From contig JAFDHB010000078.1 of NCBI GenBank assembly GCA_019308985.1, positions 1 through 16,463 of the forward strand: a stretch of 16,463 nucleotides of DNA, written 5' to 3'. The stretch's first letter is position 1; the number at the start of each line of letters is the position of its first letter. Shown here piece by piece: positions 1 to 7,388 of this stretch. The notes below the pieces were generated by a model. That model did no database searches, was not told the DNA's origin, and saw nothing but the letters and a program-made list of their open reading frames with translations. The DNA comes from Deltaproteobacteria bacterium. GTDB taxonomy: Bacteria; Desulfobacterota; DSM-4660; Desulfatiglandales; HGW-15. The position numbers and the translations under genes were made by a program.

Positions 1-713
1 TAGAAGAATGGGAAAAAGGGTCAAGGAAAGTGGCGTTCTTCAAGGATCTATCCAGTGCCCTCAGGGAGGCTGATTTGGTGATCGAGGCCGTACCCGAGGA
101 TCTTGACCTGAAACGCAAAATCTTTGAGCAGATGGACAGATTCGCGCCTAGACACTCCATTCTTGCGACCAACAGCTCCTCCATACCCATCTCGAGGATC
201 GAGACTGTTACAGGGAGGCCTGAATTGTGCCTGAACATCCATTTCTACTCCCTTGCAATGGGGGTCAACATGGCCGACGTGATGGGTGGAAAATACACTT
301 CAAGAGAAACTCTTGAGAAGGCAAAGACATGGTTGCGTTCCATGGGCTGTGTCCCGCTACCTGTCAAGAAAGAGATAAAGGGCTTTTGTTTCAACCGTAT
401 CTGGAGGGCAATCAAACGGGAGGCCCTGTACATGTGGGCAGGCGGGTTCGTGGATTTCAGGGATATTGACAGGGCTTGGATGATCGCCTACGGGACTCCC
501 CAGGGGCCCTTCGGCATGATGGACAGGGTGGGGCTTGATGTGGTCTACGACATCGAGATGAGCTATTACCGGGAGACCGGGGACCCGAAAGACCATCCAC
601 CGCAAGCGCTCAAGGACATGGTGGACCGAAAAAAGCTTGGCATAAAGACAGGAGAGGGTTTCTATTCCTATCCTGGTCCGGAGTACAGGAGTCCTGGATT
701 TATGCGCGGGTAG
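1..713 (+). CDS. 3-hydroxyacyl-CoA dehydrogenase, 5'-truncated by the window edge
   Basis: The frame is already open at the left edge and a GTG at 30 is internal, so the true start lies upstream. The visible part holds the end of the NAD-binding domain (DLVIEAVPEDLDLKRKIF, then the ATNSSSIPIS stretch) and the whole C-terminal helical domain, ending in the usual KLGIKTGEGFYSYP. The family oxidises L-3-hydroxyacyl-CoA to 3-ketoacyl-CoA with NAD+ in beta-oxidation and related anaerobic pathways, in the cytoplasm. The catalytic His is present in NIHFYSLAMGVNMADVM, but the usual HFFNP is HFYSL and the catalytic Glu twelve residues after the His is Asp. This suggests a divergent subfamily with an unusual substrate. 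No terminator is obvious after the stop. Family assignment is firm; substrate is unknown. Confidence 0.9.
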   Translation, partial: EEWEKGSRKVAFFKDLSSALREADLVIEAVPEDLDLKRKIFEQMDRFAPRHSILATNSSSIPISRIETVTGRPELCLNIHFYSLAMGVNMADVMGGKYTSRETLEKAKTWLRSMGCVPLPVKKEIKGFCFNRIWRAIKREALYMWAGGFVDFRDIDRAWMIAYGTPQGPFGMMDRVGLDVVYDIEMSYYRETGDPKDHPPQALKDMVDRKKLGIKTGEGFYSYPGPEYRSPGFMRG

Positions 714-785
714 GATATCTCATCTTGGATGGTCAGGATAGAATGGGGGATGAAGTGTTATTAGAAGTCATCTCGAGAAATGCCC

Positions 786-815
786 TTGAAAACAACCTCT
801 TCTTCTTGATATAAT
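786..815 (+). promoter_or_regulatory. sigma-70 promoter of the small lipoprotein gene
   Basis: TTGAAA (786-791) and a perfect TATAAT (810-815) are separated by 18 bp. Transcription should start near 822, just ahead of the AAGGAGA ribosome binding site at 827-833. This leaves a very short leader. Confidence 0.7.
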
Positions 816-841
816 TTACAAAAAACAAGGAGATAGAGGCC

Positions 842-1021
842 TTGAAGAAAATCATCATCTACGCTGTCTTGCTACTATTCATGGCAATGGGGACATCAAG
901 CTGTGGGTACCTGATCGTAGCCGGGGCAGGGGCCGCAGGAGGGTATATGCTGAAGGACAAAGGCTACAAGGTCCAGAGCCCGGTGAAAAAGGAAAAACAG
1001 GAAGAAAAAGATCAGAAATAA
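842..1021 (+). CDS. Small lipoprotein, 59 aa, unknown function
   Basis: The start is TTG, chosen because AAGGAGA (827-833) lies 8 nt upstream and a good sigma-70 promoter precedes it. The N-terminus is a signal peptide: KK, a hydrophobic stretch IIIYAVLLLFMAMG, then TSSC with a Cys at residue 21 as the probable lipidation site. The -3 position is Thr rather than the common Leu, so the lipobox is imperfect. After the Cys comes a Gly/Ala-rich hydrophobic segment (VAGAGAAGGYMLKDKGYKV) and a Lys/Glu-rich hydrophilic tail. The mature protein would have fewer than 40 residues, anchored to a membrane. It is convergent with the transporter gene that follows and is probably a single-gene transcript. 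I do not recognise a function. Confidence 0.7.
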   Translation: MKKIIIYAVLLLFMAMGTSSCGYLIVAGAGAAGGYMLKDKGYKVQSPVKKEKQEEKDQK

Positions 1022-1162
1022 CACTTCCCTCCGCCTTTGGCTGTGAGGAGGCGCACTCCAAGCCTGATATTTCGACAGGGAGGAATATCATTGAGATCTC
1101 CAGCAGCGCGTTTGTCAATGGAGGGGTGACATCAACTCCTCCCCACTCATTCTCGCTCTTGA

Positions 1163-2770
1163 CTAGATCCTCTTTTCCATCACGGCCCTCGCCGCCTCCA
1201 GGATCCCTTGAGGGAACCCTACCACATTGTATATGACCAGGAATCCGAGGACCCAGACCACGACAAGGGACAGGACCCAGAGGATGAATCCATATTTCAG
1301 GAAATCCATGGGATGGATCATCTTTTCCCCCGTGTCCGGGTAGACTCCCAGCCCGTAAACAATGGCGTTATTGGGTGTCCCCACTATCAGGAAGTGGGCA
1401 AAGGATGTGGCGAAGGCAACGGCCAGGCCTACGGCCCAAGGTTCCCCTTCCACCCCGGTCATTATGCCCATGGGGATGACGATGGGCCCCAGCAGGGCGG
1501 TGGTGCCCGCGTCAGACATGAAGTTGGTCATCAGGCCGGACAGGCCGGAGAGCCCTATCCAGAGGCCGAGACCCTGGCTCATCCCCACGAACCCGAGGAT
1601 TTTCAGGAAGGTCTGTGCCAGCCACAGGGCGGCCCCACTCTCCTTCAGGAGAGCACCGAGCGTCAATGCCCCGCAATACATGAACCAGGCATCCCAGGAA
1701 ATGCCTGCCAGGATCTTTCTCCACTCAGTGGTCCTGAATAGGACAGGGATGAGAAGCGCCAGGAGGGAAGGACCTCCCAGTCCGAGTTCCTCTCCCCCCG
1801 CAATCCAAAGCAGGAGGATGAGCAGGAGCATTCCGAAGGTGATGTATTCCGGGTAGGTCATCTTGCCCATCCTGGCGGTCTCTTCCTTTATGGCAACGAG
1901 ACCCGGGGTCAAGTCCTTTGTCTTGATCTTTCTGCCGAAAAGGGCCAGCATGTAAACGGCTACAATGATCCCGAGGACGGGAACCATGGGCATCCCGTAT
2001 TTCATCCATGTGAAGAAATCCATGGGGACATCGTATTCGCTCCAAAACCCCATCATAATCACGTTACGGCCACCTGCCGCGGGCGATCCAACCCCACCCA
2101 CGTTGAGGGCATAGCAAAGGGTGAACAGCAAGAATTTCGCCAGGGCCGGATCATGCTCCACCCTCCCTCCTCTGCTGTTTGCGGAGACGGCGCCGAAATA
2201 GACCGCCGCCATCACCGGGGTCATGAACGCACACATGGCATGGGCTGAGATGAATGACCCCACTACGGCCATGCTTACGGACAAGACGAAGACCGGGACC
2301 AAAAAGCCCCTGGTCCACCCCAACAGCCAACTGGCAAGCCGTTTGTGGAGTCCCACGTCCACTACCGCCACCCCCATGGCCAGCACGCCCAACAGGAACA
2401 TGGGGGCGTCACCCGCGAAGGTCTTACCGATCATCCCACGGGGAAGCAGGTGAAGGAAATATGCCAGAATGGGCATCAGTATCCCTGTAAGGCCGATCGG
2501 GATGGCCTCGGTGGCGAAAAAGATGACGGCCATGGGTATGATTCCTAACACGATCATTGTCTTGCGGGCCGCCTCGGCGGTAGTGTGGGCCACGCCCCAG
2601 TCGTTCATTTTTTCAGCAAAGCCGTATTTTTCCACCACCTCGACTACGGAGTCCGGTATGGGTAGGATAAAGCCTATCAAGACAAAAACAGCTACACCCG
2701 CACTCAGCCATAGCGTTCTATCGGACAACACGCTGCCTCCACCCGTATGGTGTTCCATCTCATGGTCCAT
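1163..2770 (-). CDS. SLC13/DASS-family anion (dicarboxylate/sulfate-type) transporter
   Basis: This 535-aa inner-membrane protein has a short hydrophilic N-terminus and many hydrophobic segments; the first is at about residues 21-39. Family landmarks are the repeat-1 re-entrant segment FISAHAMCAFMTPV (173-186), NVGGVGSPAAGGRNVIMMGF (223-242), LTNFMSDAGTTALLGPI (repeat 2, 413-430 region) and the signature IVGTPNNAIVYGLG (462-475). DASS proteins import di- or tricarboxylates or sulfate, usually with Na+. The Ser-Asn-Thr triplets that build the Na+/substrate sites in the family appear here as SAH and SDA, so cation and substrate cannot be assumed. Ribosome binding site AAGGAGGG lies about 10 nt before the ATG. 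It lies 98 bp beyond the terminator of the signalling operon, on the same strand, so it probably has its own promoter. Confidence 0.85.
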   Translation of the reverse strand: MDHEMEHHTGGGSVLSDRTLWLSAGVAVFVLIGFILPIPDSVVEVVEKYGFAEKMNDWGVAHTTAEAARKTMIVLGIIPMAVIFFATEAIPIGLTGILMPILAYFLHLLPRGMIGKTFAGDAPMFLLGVLAMGVAVVDVGLHKRLASWLLGWTRGFLVPVFVLSVSMAVVGSFISAHAMCAFMTPVMAAVYFGAVSANSRGGRVEHDPALAKFLLFTLCYALNVGGVGSPAAGGRNVIMMGFWSEYDVPMDFFTWMKYGMPMVPVLGIIVAVYMLALFGRKIKTKDLTPGLVAIKEETARMGKMTYPEYITFGMLLLILLLWIAGGEELGLGGPSLLALLIPVLFRTTEWRKILAGISWDAWFMYCGALTLGALLKESGAALWLAQTFLKILGFVGMSQGLGLWIGLSGLSGLMTNFMSDAGTTALLGPIVIPMGIMTGVEGEPWAVGLAVAFATSFAHFLIVGTPNNAIVYGLGVYPDTGEKMIHPMDFLKYGFILWVLSLVVVWVLGFLVIYNVVGFPQGILEAARAVMEKRI

Positions 2771-2815
2771 GTGAAAAGCCCTCCTTCATCCGTGACCCCC
2801 AGCCCATATCAACAG

Positions 2816-2833
2816 GGGCATTGTTTATCCCAA
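2816..2833 (-). promoter_or_regulatory. Weak candidate sigma-54 (-24/-12) promoter of the transporter
   Basis: Read on the minus strand the sequence is TTGGGATAAACAATGCC. The invariant GG and GC are present with exactly 10 bp between them, but the -12 box is ATGC rather than TTGC and the -24 box lacks the CAC. A start near 2806 would give a 36-nt leader containing the AAGGAGGG site. The match is poor enough to occur by chance. Confidence 0.25.
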
Positions 2834-2868
2834 CATGGGTTCGTGCAAAGATTCACAAAGTAGTCCAT

Positions 2869-2892
2869 AAAAAATCAACCGCTGAGGGTTGA
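2869..2892 (-). terminator. Intrinsic terminator of the signalling operon
   Basis: On the minus strand TCAACC and GGTTGA form a 6-bp stem around a 6-nt loop (CTCAGC), followed directly by six T. It lies about 110 nt past the stop of the last receiver gene and before the transporter. The stem is short, so termination may be partial. Confidence 0.6.
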
Positions 2893-3003
2893 CCTAAACG
2901 CAACTCGAGCTACGTAAAGGTCAAGAGGCTGTTTCTTGAATACGTTACATATTTGAACCTGGTCGCAAGGCATAATATCAGGGATATCAACATCCACCGA
3001 TCC

Positions 3004-3447
3004 TTATTCCTCCTTCAAAACAGAGCGGGGCGAAGATATGATCTGCTTCACTTTTGCCTCTCGGATTCGCTCTTCCTGCTCGGCCTTTCTCTCGTAAGCC
3101 CTCTCGATCTTGGAGACAAGCTCCTCGGTGCTGCAGGGTTTCATGAGATAATCATAGGCGCCAAGCTTCATCCCTTCGATGGCCGTCTCCACGGTCCCAT
3201 GGCCCGTAAGCATAATTACCTCGGTGAGCGGCTTTATCCTCTTGATCTCACGCAAAGTAGCCACTCCATCCATGCCTGGCATGAGAACATCCAGGATGAC
3301 AACGTCAAAGTTGTAGTGCTCGATCTTCTCCACGGCTTCCTCTCCGCTGAGCACGGTTGTCACATCATATCCGCGAATGGTCAAGCGTTCGGACAGGGTA
3401 TCGAGAAATTCCTTCTCGTCATCCACAAGCAGTACACGGATTCTCAT
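3004..3447 (-). CDS. Single-domain response regulator (receiver) with a charged C-terminal helix
   Basis: This is a 147-aa CheY-like receiver. The acidic pair is D9-D10, the phosphorylation site D53 (VVILDVLMPG), the switch Thr T81 (MLTGHG) and the conserved Lys K103 (YLMKP). There is no DNA-binding or enzymatic output domain. After the receiver a highly charged segment of about 30 residues (ERKAEQEERIREAKVKQ) is likely a helix or coiled coil for partner contact. The ATG has AGGAGG about 8 nt upstream. It is the last gene of the minus-strand cluster, 37 bp after the kinase-like gene, and is followed by a terminator. It probably accepts or carries phosphate within the local relay. The receiver assignment is certain; its partner is inferred. 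Confidence 0.92.
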   Translation of the reverse strand: MRIRVLLVDDEKEFLDTLSERLTIRGYDVTTVLSGEEAVEKIEHYNFDVVILDVLMPGMDGVATLREIKRIKPLTEVIMLTGHGTVETAIEGMKLGAYDYLMKPCSTEELVSKIERAYERKAEQEERIREAKVKQIISSPRSVLKEE

Positions 3448-3484
3448 ATTCGGGCCTCCTTGGAAATCCCCTCAACCGGCTGGA

Positions 3485-4150
3485 TCAGGGGAGGTTTTCT
3501 TTAGGGACGATGATCACAAGCTCTTCTGCCCCCGTGTCAGTCTTTAAATCGGCACCCAGCGCGGTGAGTATGGCCTTTTCCCCCTTGCCTGGAAAGCCCT
3601 TGGAAAGAATTTCTCCCAGGGCTTGAAGCCGACTCATCTTGAGCTGCGCGCCTTGCTGTGTCTCCTCGGCCGTGAGCCCGATCCGCTTGCCATCTCCCGC
3701 TGCGTCCATGGCGAAGCGGACACAAAGCCAAACAAGGTTTTTCAGAAGAAAAGGGTTTGTCTTGATCACTACAGGGCGCGGAGGAGGCAAGAATTCCAGC
3801 CCTATGCCCCGCATAGAGGCTGATCTGCGGCTGAGAGCGACCATGAGCTTCAGGGTTGCGCCCAGGTCCACCTGCTTCACCTGCTCGTCGACGCTGTGGG
3901 CAAGCAGATTCAAGTCCTTGACAATCCCATCCGCCCTGTGTATCTGCGCAGTGATCTTCTCGGCCAGGGACTTAAAGCGTTCACCTTCCAGCGGCCGTCC
4001 TCGCTCCGCCATCTCACAAAAGTCCTTCAGGAGGCCTGCGGATTCGTTGACAATCGCCAATGCGTTCTTGAGTTCATGGGAGATGGAGGCGGTCGCCTGC
4101 CCGAAAAATTTCAAGCCTTCATGACAAAGGATGTCCCACTTATGTTCCAA
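3485..4150 (-). CDS. Histidine-kinase-like protein with HisKA box but degenerate ATPase domain (possible phosphotransfer protein)
   Basis: This 221-aa cytoplasmic protein has no membrane segment. The dimerisation/phosphoacceptor helix is intact: ASISHELKNALAIVNES, with His25 and the ExxN arrangement. The second half aligns by eye with the ATP-binding domain of the full kinase at 4501-6249. However, the N-box Asn pair is replaced by Arg145-Phe146 (VRFAMDAA), there is no DxGxG box, and the GTGLG lid is absent, with only FPGKGEK left. It should therefore be unable to use ATP but could still carry or remove phosphate, as Spo0B and ChpT do. The start is TTG, with GGAGG 5 nt upstream lying inside the last codons of the preceding receiver gene, which stops 1 nt before. 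Translation is probably coupled. The helix after the His matches the neighbouring kinase closely (NESAGLLKDF against NEKAGLLKDL), suggesting duplication and decay of that kinase. Confidence 0.8.
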   Translation of the reverse strand: MEHKWDILCHEGLKFFGQATASISHELKNALAIVNESAGLLKDFCEMAERGRPLEGERFKSLAEKITAQIHRADGIVKDLNLLAHSVDEQVKQVDLGATLKLMVALSRRSASMRGIGLEFLPPPRPVVIKTNPFLLKNLVWLCVRFAMDAAGDGKRIGLTAEETQQGAQLKMSRLQALGEILSKGFPGKGEKAILTALGADLKTDTGAEELVIIVPKENLP

Positions 4151-4151
4151 T

Positions 4152-4520
4152 TCAACCTCCTTGCTCTTCCAGGACCTGCTTCATTTTTTGGATCAGGACC
4201 TGGATATCCACCGGTTTTACGAGGTAATACTTGGCTCCTGCCTCCGCCGAGCCCATTCTGTAATCGTTTTCAGAGCCGTGGCCGGTCATGAAGATGAACT
4301 TCATCTTGGGAAATTTTTTCTTCAACATCTTTTCAAGCTCGATCCCGCTAATCTTGGGCATCTTCACGTCTATGACCGCCACATCGTAGGTCCCGCGTTC
4401 AGCCATTCGCAGGGCCTCCTCTCCGCTCACGGCCCAATCTGCACCTATCCCTCGAAGAGAGAGACGTTCCGCCAGGGTGGAGACCAGCTCCTTCTCATCA
4501 TCAACTAGGAGTACTTGCAT
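4152..4520 (-). CDS. Single-domain response regulator (receiver)
   Basis: This 122-aa receiver has all key residues: D7-D8, phospho-accepting D51 (VAVIDVKMP), T79 (FMTGHG) and K102 (LVKPVD). There is no output domain and almost no tail. The ATG overlaps the end of the kinase gene by 20 bp, with AAGGA just upstream inside that gene. The stop sits 1 nt before the start of the degenerate kinase-like gene. It is thus sandwiched between a working kinase and a putative phosphotransfer protein, the position expected for an intermediate of a phosphorelay. The receiver assignment is certain; the relay role is inferred from position. Confidence 0.92.
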   Translation of the reverse strand: MQVLLVDDEKELVSTLAERLSLRGIGADWAVSGEEALRMAERGTYDVAVIDVKMPKISGIELEKMLKKKFPKMKFIFMTGHGSENDYRMGSAEAGAKYYLVKPVDIQVLIQKMKQVLEEQGG

Positions 4521-6249
4521 GGTTTTCCTTCTGTTTTTCTTTCATCCGACGGGGTAAGGTAACGGTAAAGGTTGTTCCTTTTCCAACTTGACTCTCTACG
4601 CTGATCTTCCCCCCGATCTCCTGCACGAGACCGTAGGTGATGGAAAGGCCGAGGCCCGTGCCTCCACGCTTGGTCCTCGTTGAGAAAAATGGCTCGAAGA
4701 TGTGCTTGAGGTCTTGCTCCGGAATGCCGCACCCGTCATCAGCAACAGTAACTGAAACGAATCCGTCCCGCAGAGGGCTCACCTTCACATCCAAGTGCCC
4801 GCCGTCGCTCATGGCCGTGAAAGCGTTGTTGAACAGGTTGAGGAAGATCTCTTGGAGTTTGCCTCGGTCGCTCTTGATCTCAGGTAGATCCGGGGATACC
4901 TCTACCGAGACATGAATGGACCTGTATTCCGCCTCCTTCATCAAGAAGCCCAGTACCTCATGGATGAGTTGCCCCAGATTGACGCTTTCAATGCTTACCT
5001 CCATGTGCCGCGCAAAGCTGAGCAGTCGCTTGGTGATCCTGGCGCATCGGTCAACGGCCTGGAGAATCGAGTCCACCAGCCCCATCAATTTTTCCTCTTT
5101 GCCCTGTCCCTTTTCAAGCTCAAGGAGGTCTTTCAGCAGTCCGGCCTTTTCATTTATGATGGCGAGGGGGTTGTTGATCTCATGGGCCACTCCGGCCGCC
5201 AATCGCCCGATTGAGGCCATCTTGCTGGCGTACTCGACCTCGTGCAAGGCCATGAGTCGCCTCTGGTCCGCCAGATAGATCCTGTTTACCAAATAAGTGG
5301 TTCCGCCCAGGATCAGGACCAGGATGGCGAATATGCTGGCGCCTAGGAACCAGGTAAGCTGCATCCGGGTCTTCTCCCAAGGCTTCATCAGATCTTTTTT
5401 TTGCTTGATCACCATGAGGATGAAAGGCGAATTCGGAATGTAACGGTACCCCACGATAAGGGGGACCCCTCTTGGATCCGTCGTTTCGTACACGCGGGTT
5501 TTAGGGGAGTACTCTGGCACTAGCAGGGAAAGCCTTTCCAGTACCCCGCCATGGTAAAGAGAAGGGGTCTGAAGTATGCCCTCCCGGTTTATGAGAAAGG
5601 CATCACCCTTGCCCGCCATTTCCAGGCCGGAGAGCAATTCATTGAACTTTTCCGTATCCAGGGTCGCCCTGACCACGTAGAAGAGCCCGCTCGGCAGTTT
5701 TCTCTTAACGGAAATGACCAGGTGAGGAATACCCCGGTATCCCAAAAACACCTCGCTGACGTAAATACCCCTGGCTAATACCTCTTTATACCACTCCTGG
5801 TCGCTGTAGTTTCTATCCTCGAGATCATAGGGCCCAGCGTAGGATCTCTGATTGCCCATGGGGTCTATGACTCCGAGGTCAAGGAAACCCCCGAAGGCCT
5901 TCTTGAGGTTTTCCAGGATTGAGGCGAGCCTCGCATGGTCATTCAGCTCCTCAAAGGGATTCTCATGGGCGACGAAGCTGAGTGCAGCTCTCCGCTCCTC
6001 AAGAAAATAGGTGATCGTTCGGCGGGTATTAGAGACGAGCCTGGCTGTGCGGAAAAGGATCTCCGACTCCGTGGCCTCCTTCGACAACCTGTAATCCACG
6101 AGGCCCATAAAAAGCAGAGGGGCAAGGACTACAATCGTGGTGAGGAGGACCGTCATCACCCATATACGGCGGAAGTTGAAAAGGTGCCTGCCCGTCCCCA
6201 CTTCGGGGTGATGCCAAAACCGTGGTTTCAGGTGTTCTATAACTGACAT
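4501..6249 (-). CDS. Membrane sensor histidine kinase with Cache-like periplasmic domain
   Basis: Domains of this 582-aa protein in order: cytoplasmic N-terminus (1-30); TM1 (about 31-53); a periplasmic region of about 245 residues with dCache-like features (GVIDPMGNQRSYAGPYDL, NYSDQEWY, GDAFLINREGILQTPS); TM2 (about 297-325); HisKA with His356 in AAGVAHEINNPLAII; and HATPase_c with N475 (LNLFNNA), the ADDGCGIP box (503-510), EPFFSTR and GGTGLGLSI (529-537). All catalytic motifs are intact, so this is the one competent kinase of the cluster. Cache domains bind small extracellular ligands such as organic acids; the ligand here is unknown. The upstream gap is 48 bp and no good ribosome binding site precedes the ATG, so expression may depend on read-through from the receiver gene before it. 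There is no HAMP domain between TM2 and HisKA. Confidence 0.93.
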   Translation of the reverse strand: MSVIEHLKPRFWHHPEVGTGRHLFNFRRIWVMTVLLTTIVVLAPLLFMGLVDYRLSKEATESEILFRTARLVSNTRRTITYFLEERRAALSFVAHENPFEELNDHARLASILENLKKAFGGFLDLGVIDPMGNQRSYAGPYDLEDRNYSDQEWYKEVLARGIYVSEVFLGYRGIPHLVISVKRKLPSGLFYVVRATLDTEKFNELLSGLEMAGKGDAFLINREGILQTPSLYHGGVLERLSLLVPEYSPKTRVYETTDPRGVPLIVGYRYIPNSPFILMVIKQKKDLMKPWEKTRMQLTWFLGASIFAILVLILGGTTYLVNRIYLADQRRLMALHEVEYASKMASIGRLAAGVAHEINNPLAIINEKAGLLKDLLELEKGQGKEEKLMGLVDSILQAVDRCARITKRLLSFARHMEVSIESVNLGQLIHEVLGFLMKEAEYRSIHVSVEVSPDLPEIKSDRGKLQEIFLNLFNNAFTAMSDGGHLDVKVSPLRDGFVSVTVADDGCGIPEQDLKHIFEPFFSTRTKRGGTGLGLSITYGLVQEIGGKISVESQVGKGTTFTVTLPRRMKEKQKENHASTPS

Positions 6250-6297
6250 AAGCGGATGTATGCAGGGAAATAGACTCCGGGGCCTAGGCTTACCCTG

Positions 6298-6753
6298 CTA
6301 TTCTTCCTCTTCGCGGTCCAGGATTTCTCTTGCCGTTTCAAACTCCCCCGCTTCTGCAAAGGCCGCCGCTGCCATGGGGCCTTCCACTTTGCTCCTGTAA
6401 GCCCGCTTGATGGTATTGACAAGTTTTTCGATATCCACCGGCTTTTGCAGATATTCAAAGGCCCCCAGCCGACGGGCCTCCTTCTCGTCCTTTTCCGTGC
6501 CGTGACCTGTGAGGATGATGACCTGCACACTGGGATAGGCCTCCCTCACTCGGCGCAGTACCTCTATACCATCTATACCCGGCATCCTCAAGTCCAAGAC
6601 CATCACATCGGGGACCTGATCGTTTACGATTTTGAGGGCCTGCTCCCCGTTCAGGGCTACGTCTGAGCCGAGATCCCGCATCTGAATCCGCTCGGACAGC
6701 GCCTTGACGAACTCCTCTTCGTCGTCTACCAGTAGGACCTTGATCTCTTTCAT
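6298..6753 (-). CDS. Response regulator (receiver) with a C-terminal FAEAGE tail
   Basis: I chose the ATG at 6753 (151 aa) over an in-frame GTG at 6783, because GGGGGA lies 10 nt before this ATG and the receiver fold begins at MKEIKVLLVDD. Key residues are D10-D11, phosphorylation site D54 (MVLDLRMPG), T82 (ILTGHGT) and K104 (LQKPVD). After the receiver a tail of about 30 residues carries MAAAAFAEAGEFETAREIL and ends in DREEEE. The same tail motif occurs in the next two upstream proteins. There is no DNA-binding domain. It lies 48 bp before the kinase gene. The receiver assignment is certain; the role of the tail is unknown and probably involves partner docking. Confidence 0.9.
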   Translation of the reverse strand: MKEIKVLLVDDEEEFVKALSERIQMRDLGSDVALNGEQALKIVNDQVPDVMVLDLRMPGIDGIEVLRRVREAYPSVQVIILTGHGTEKDEKEARRLGAFEYLQKPVDIEKLVNTIKRAYRSKVEGPMAAAAFAEAGEFETAREILDREEEE

Positions 6754-6810
6754 TGCTTTGCTTCCCCCTAAGTAATATTTCACTCTGACCGGACATTTCC
6801 TTCGAGTACC

Positions 6811-7362
6811 CTATGCGGGGTCAAGAACGGGTCTTTTTCTTGCTGCTTTCTCCTTCCTTTTTTTCCTGGGAGATGACCTCTTTTCGGCGATGAACTCCAT
6901 GGCGATCTCAGGTTCGCCCGCCTCAGCAAATGTCGTGGCCGCCATCATCTTTTGAAAGCGCCCGGGGAGTGATTCTCTTGCCTTTTCCTTCGCCCTCTTT
7001 TCTCTGCATGCCTCCCGGACCCGCAGAACCAGAGAATCCAGGTTAAGGGGTAAAAGGAAATCGTCAAAAGCACCAAGTTTCATTCCCTCTATGGAAAGGG
7101 AAAGATCTTCGGACCCGTTCAACAGGATGACCTCTGCAAGGGGCCGGATCTTTTTGATTCTTCTTAGAAGGTCCATGGCTTGTCGCCCCGGCCTCTTCAC
7201 ACCCAGCAGGACGACGTCCACATTGCGGCTTTCGAGGATCCTCTTTGCCTCGGCCTGTGTTTCCGCCTCCAAAATTTTGCAGTCCTGGAGCCGCAGACGT
7301 TCACGCAGACTCCGGCGTAAGAGAGGTTCCGTTTCGATAATCAGTAAAGTGGCATCCTCCAT
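6811..7362 (-). CDS. Pseudoreceiver protein with FAEAGE motif and basic tail
   Basis: This 183-aa protein keeps the length and hydrophobic pattern of a receiver but has lost every active-site residue. The acidic pair is Glu10-Thr11 (LLIIETEP), the phosphorylation site is Gly54 (VVLLGVKRPG), the switch Thr is Asn82 (ILLNGSED) and the conserved Lys is Leu104 (FLLPLN). It cannot be phosphorylated in the normal way. Residues from about 140 carry MMAATTFAEAGEPEIAMEF, followed by a very basic tail (SSPRKKRKEKAARKRP) that might contact nucleic acid or an acidic partner. The ATG has only a weak ribosome binding site and lies 26 bp after the small FAEAGE gene, so translation may be coupled. Likely an adaptor or scaffold; this is inference. 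Confidence 0.85.
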   Translation of the reverse strand: MEDATLLIIETEPLLRRSLRERLRLQDCKILEAETQAEAKRILESRNVDVVLLGVKRPGRQAMDLLRRIKKIRPLAEVILLNGSEDLSLSIEGMKLGAFDDFLLPLNLDSLVLRVREACREKRAKEKARESLPGRFQKMMAATTFAEAGEPEIAMEFIAEKRSSPRKKRKEKAARKRPVLDPA

Positions 7363-7388
7363 TCATCCGACCATATGATCATCCAGAC

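Noticed and set aside
1033..1145. Short inverted repeats between the convergent lipoprotein and transporter genes
   Set aside because: Stems of only 5-6 bp without T tracts on either strand; not convincing as terminators.
1208..1856. Long plus-strand open frames of 160-180 codons opposite the transporter gene
   Set aside because: They are antisense shadows of a clear membrane-protein gene, are rich in Pro/Arg/His, and have no family motifs.
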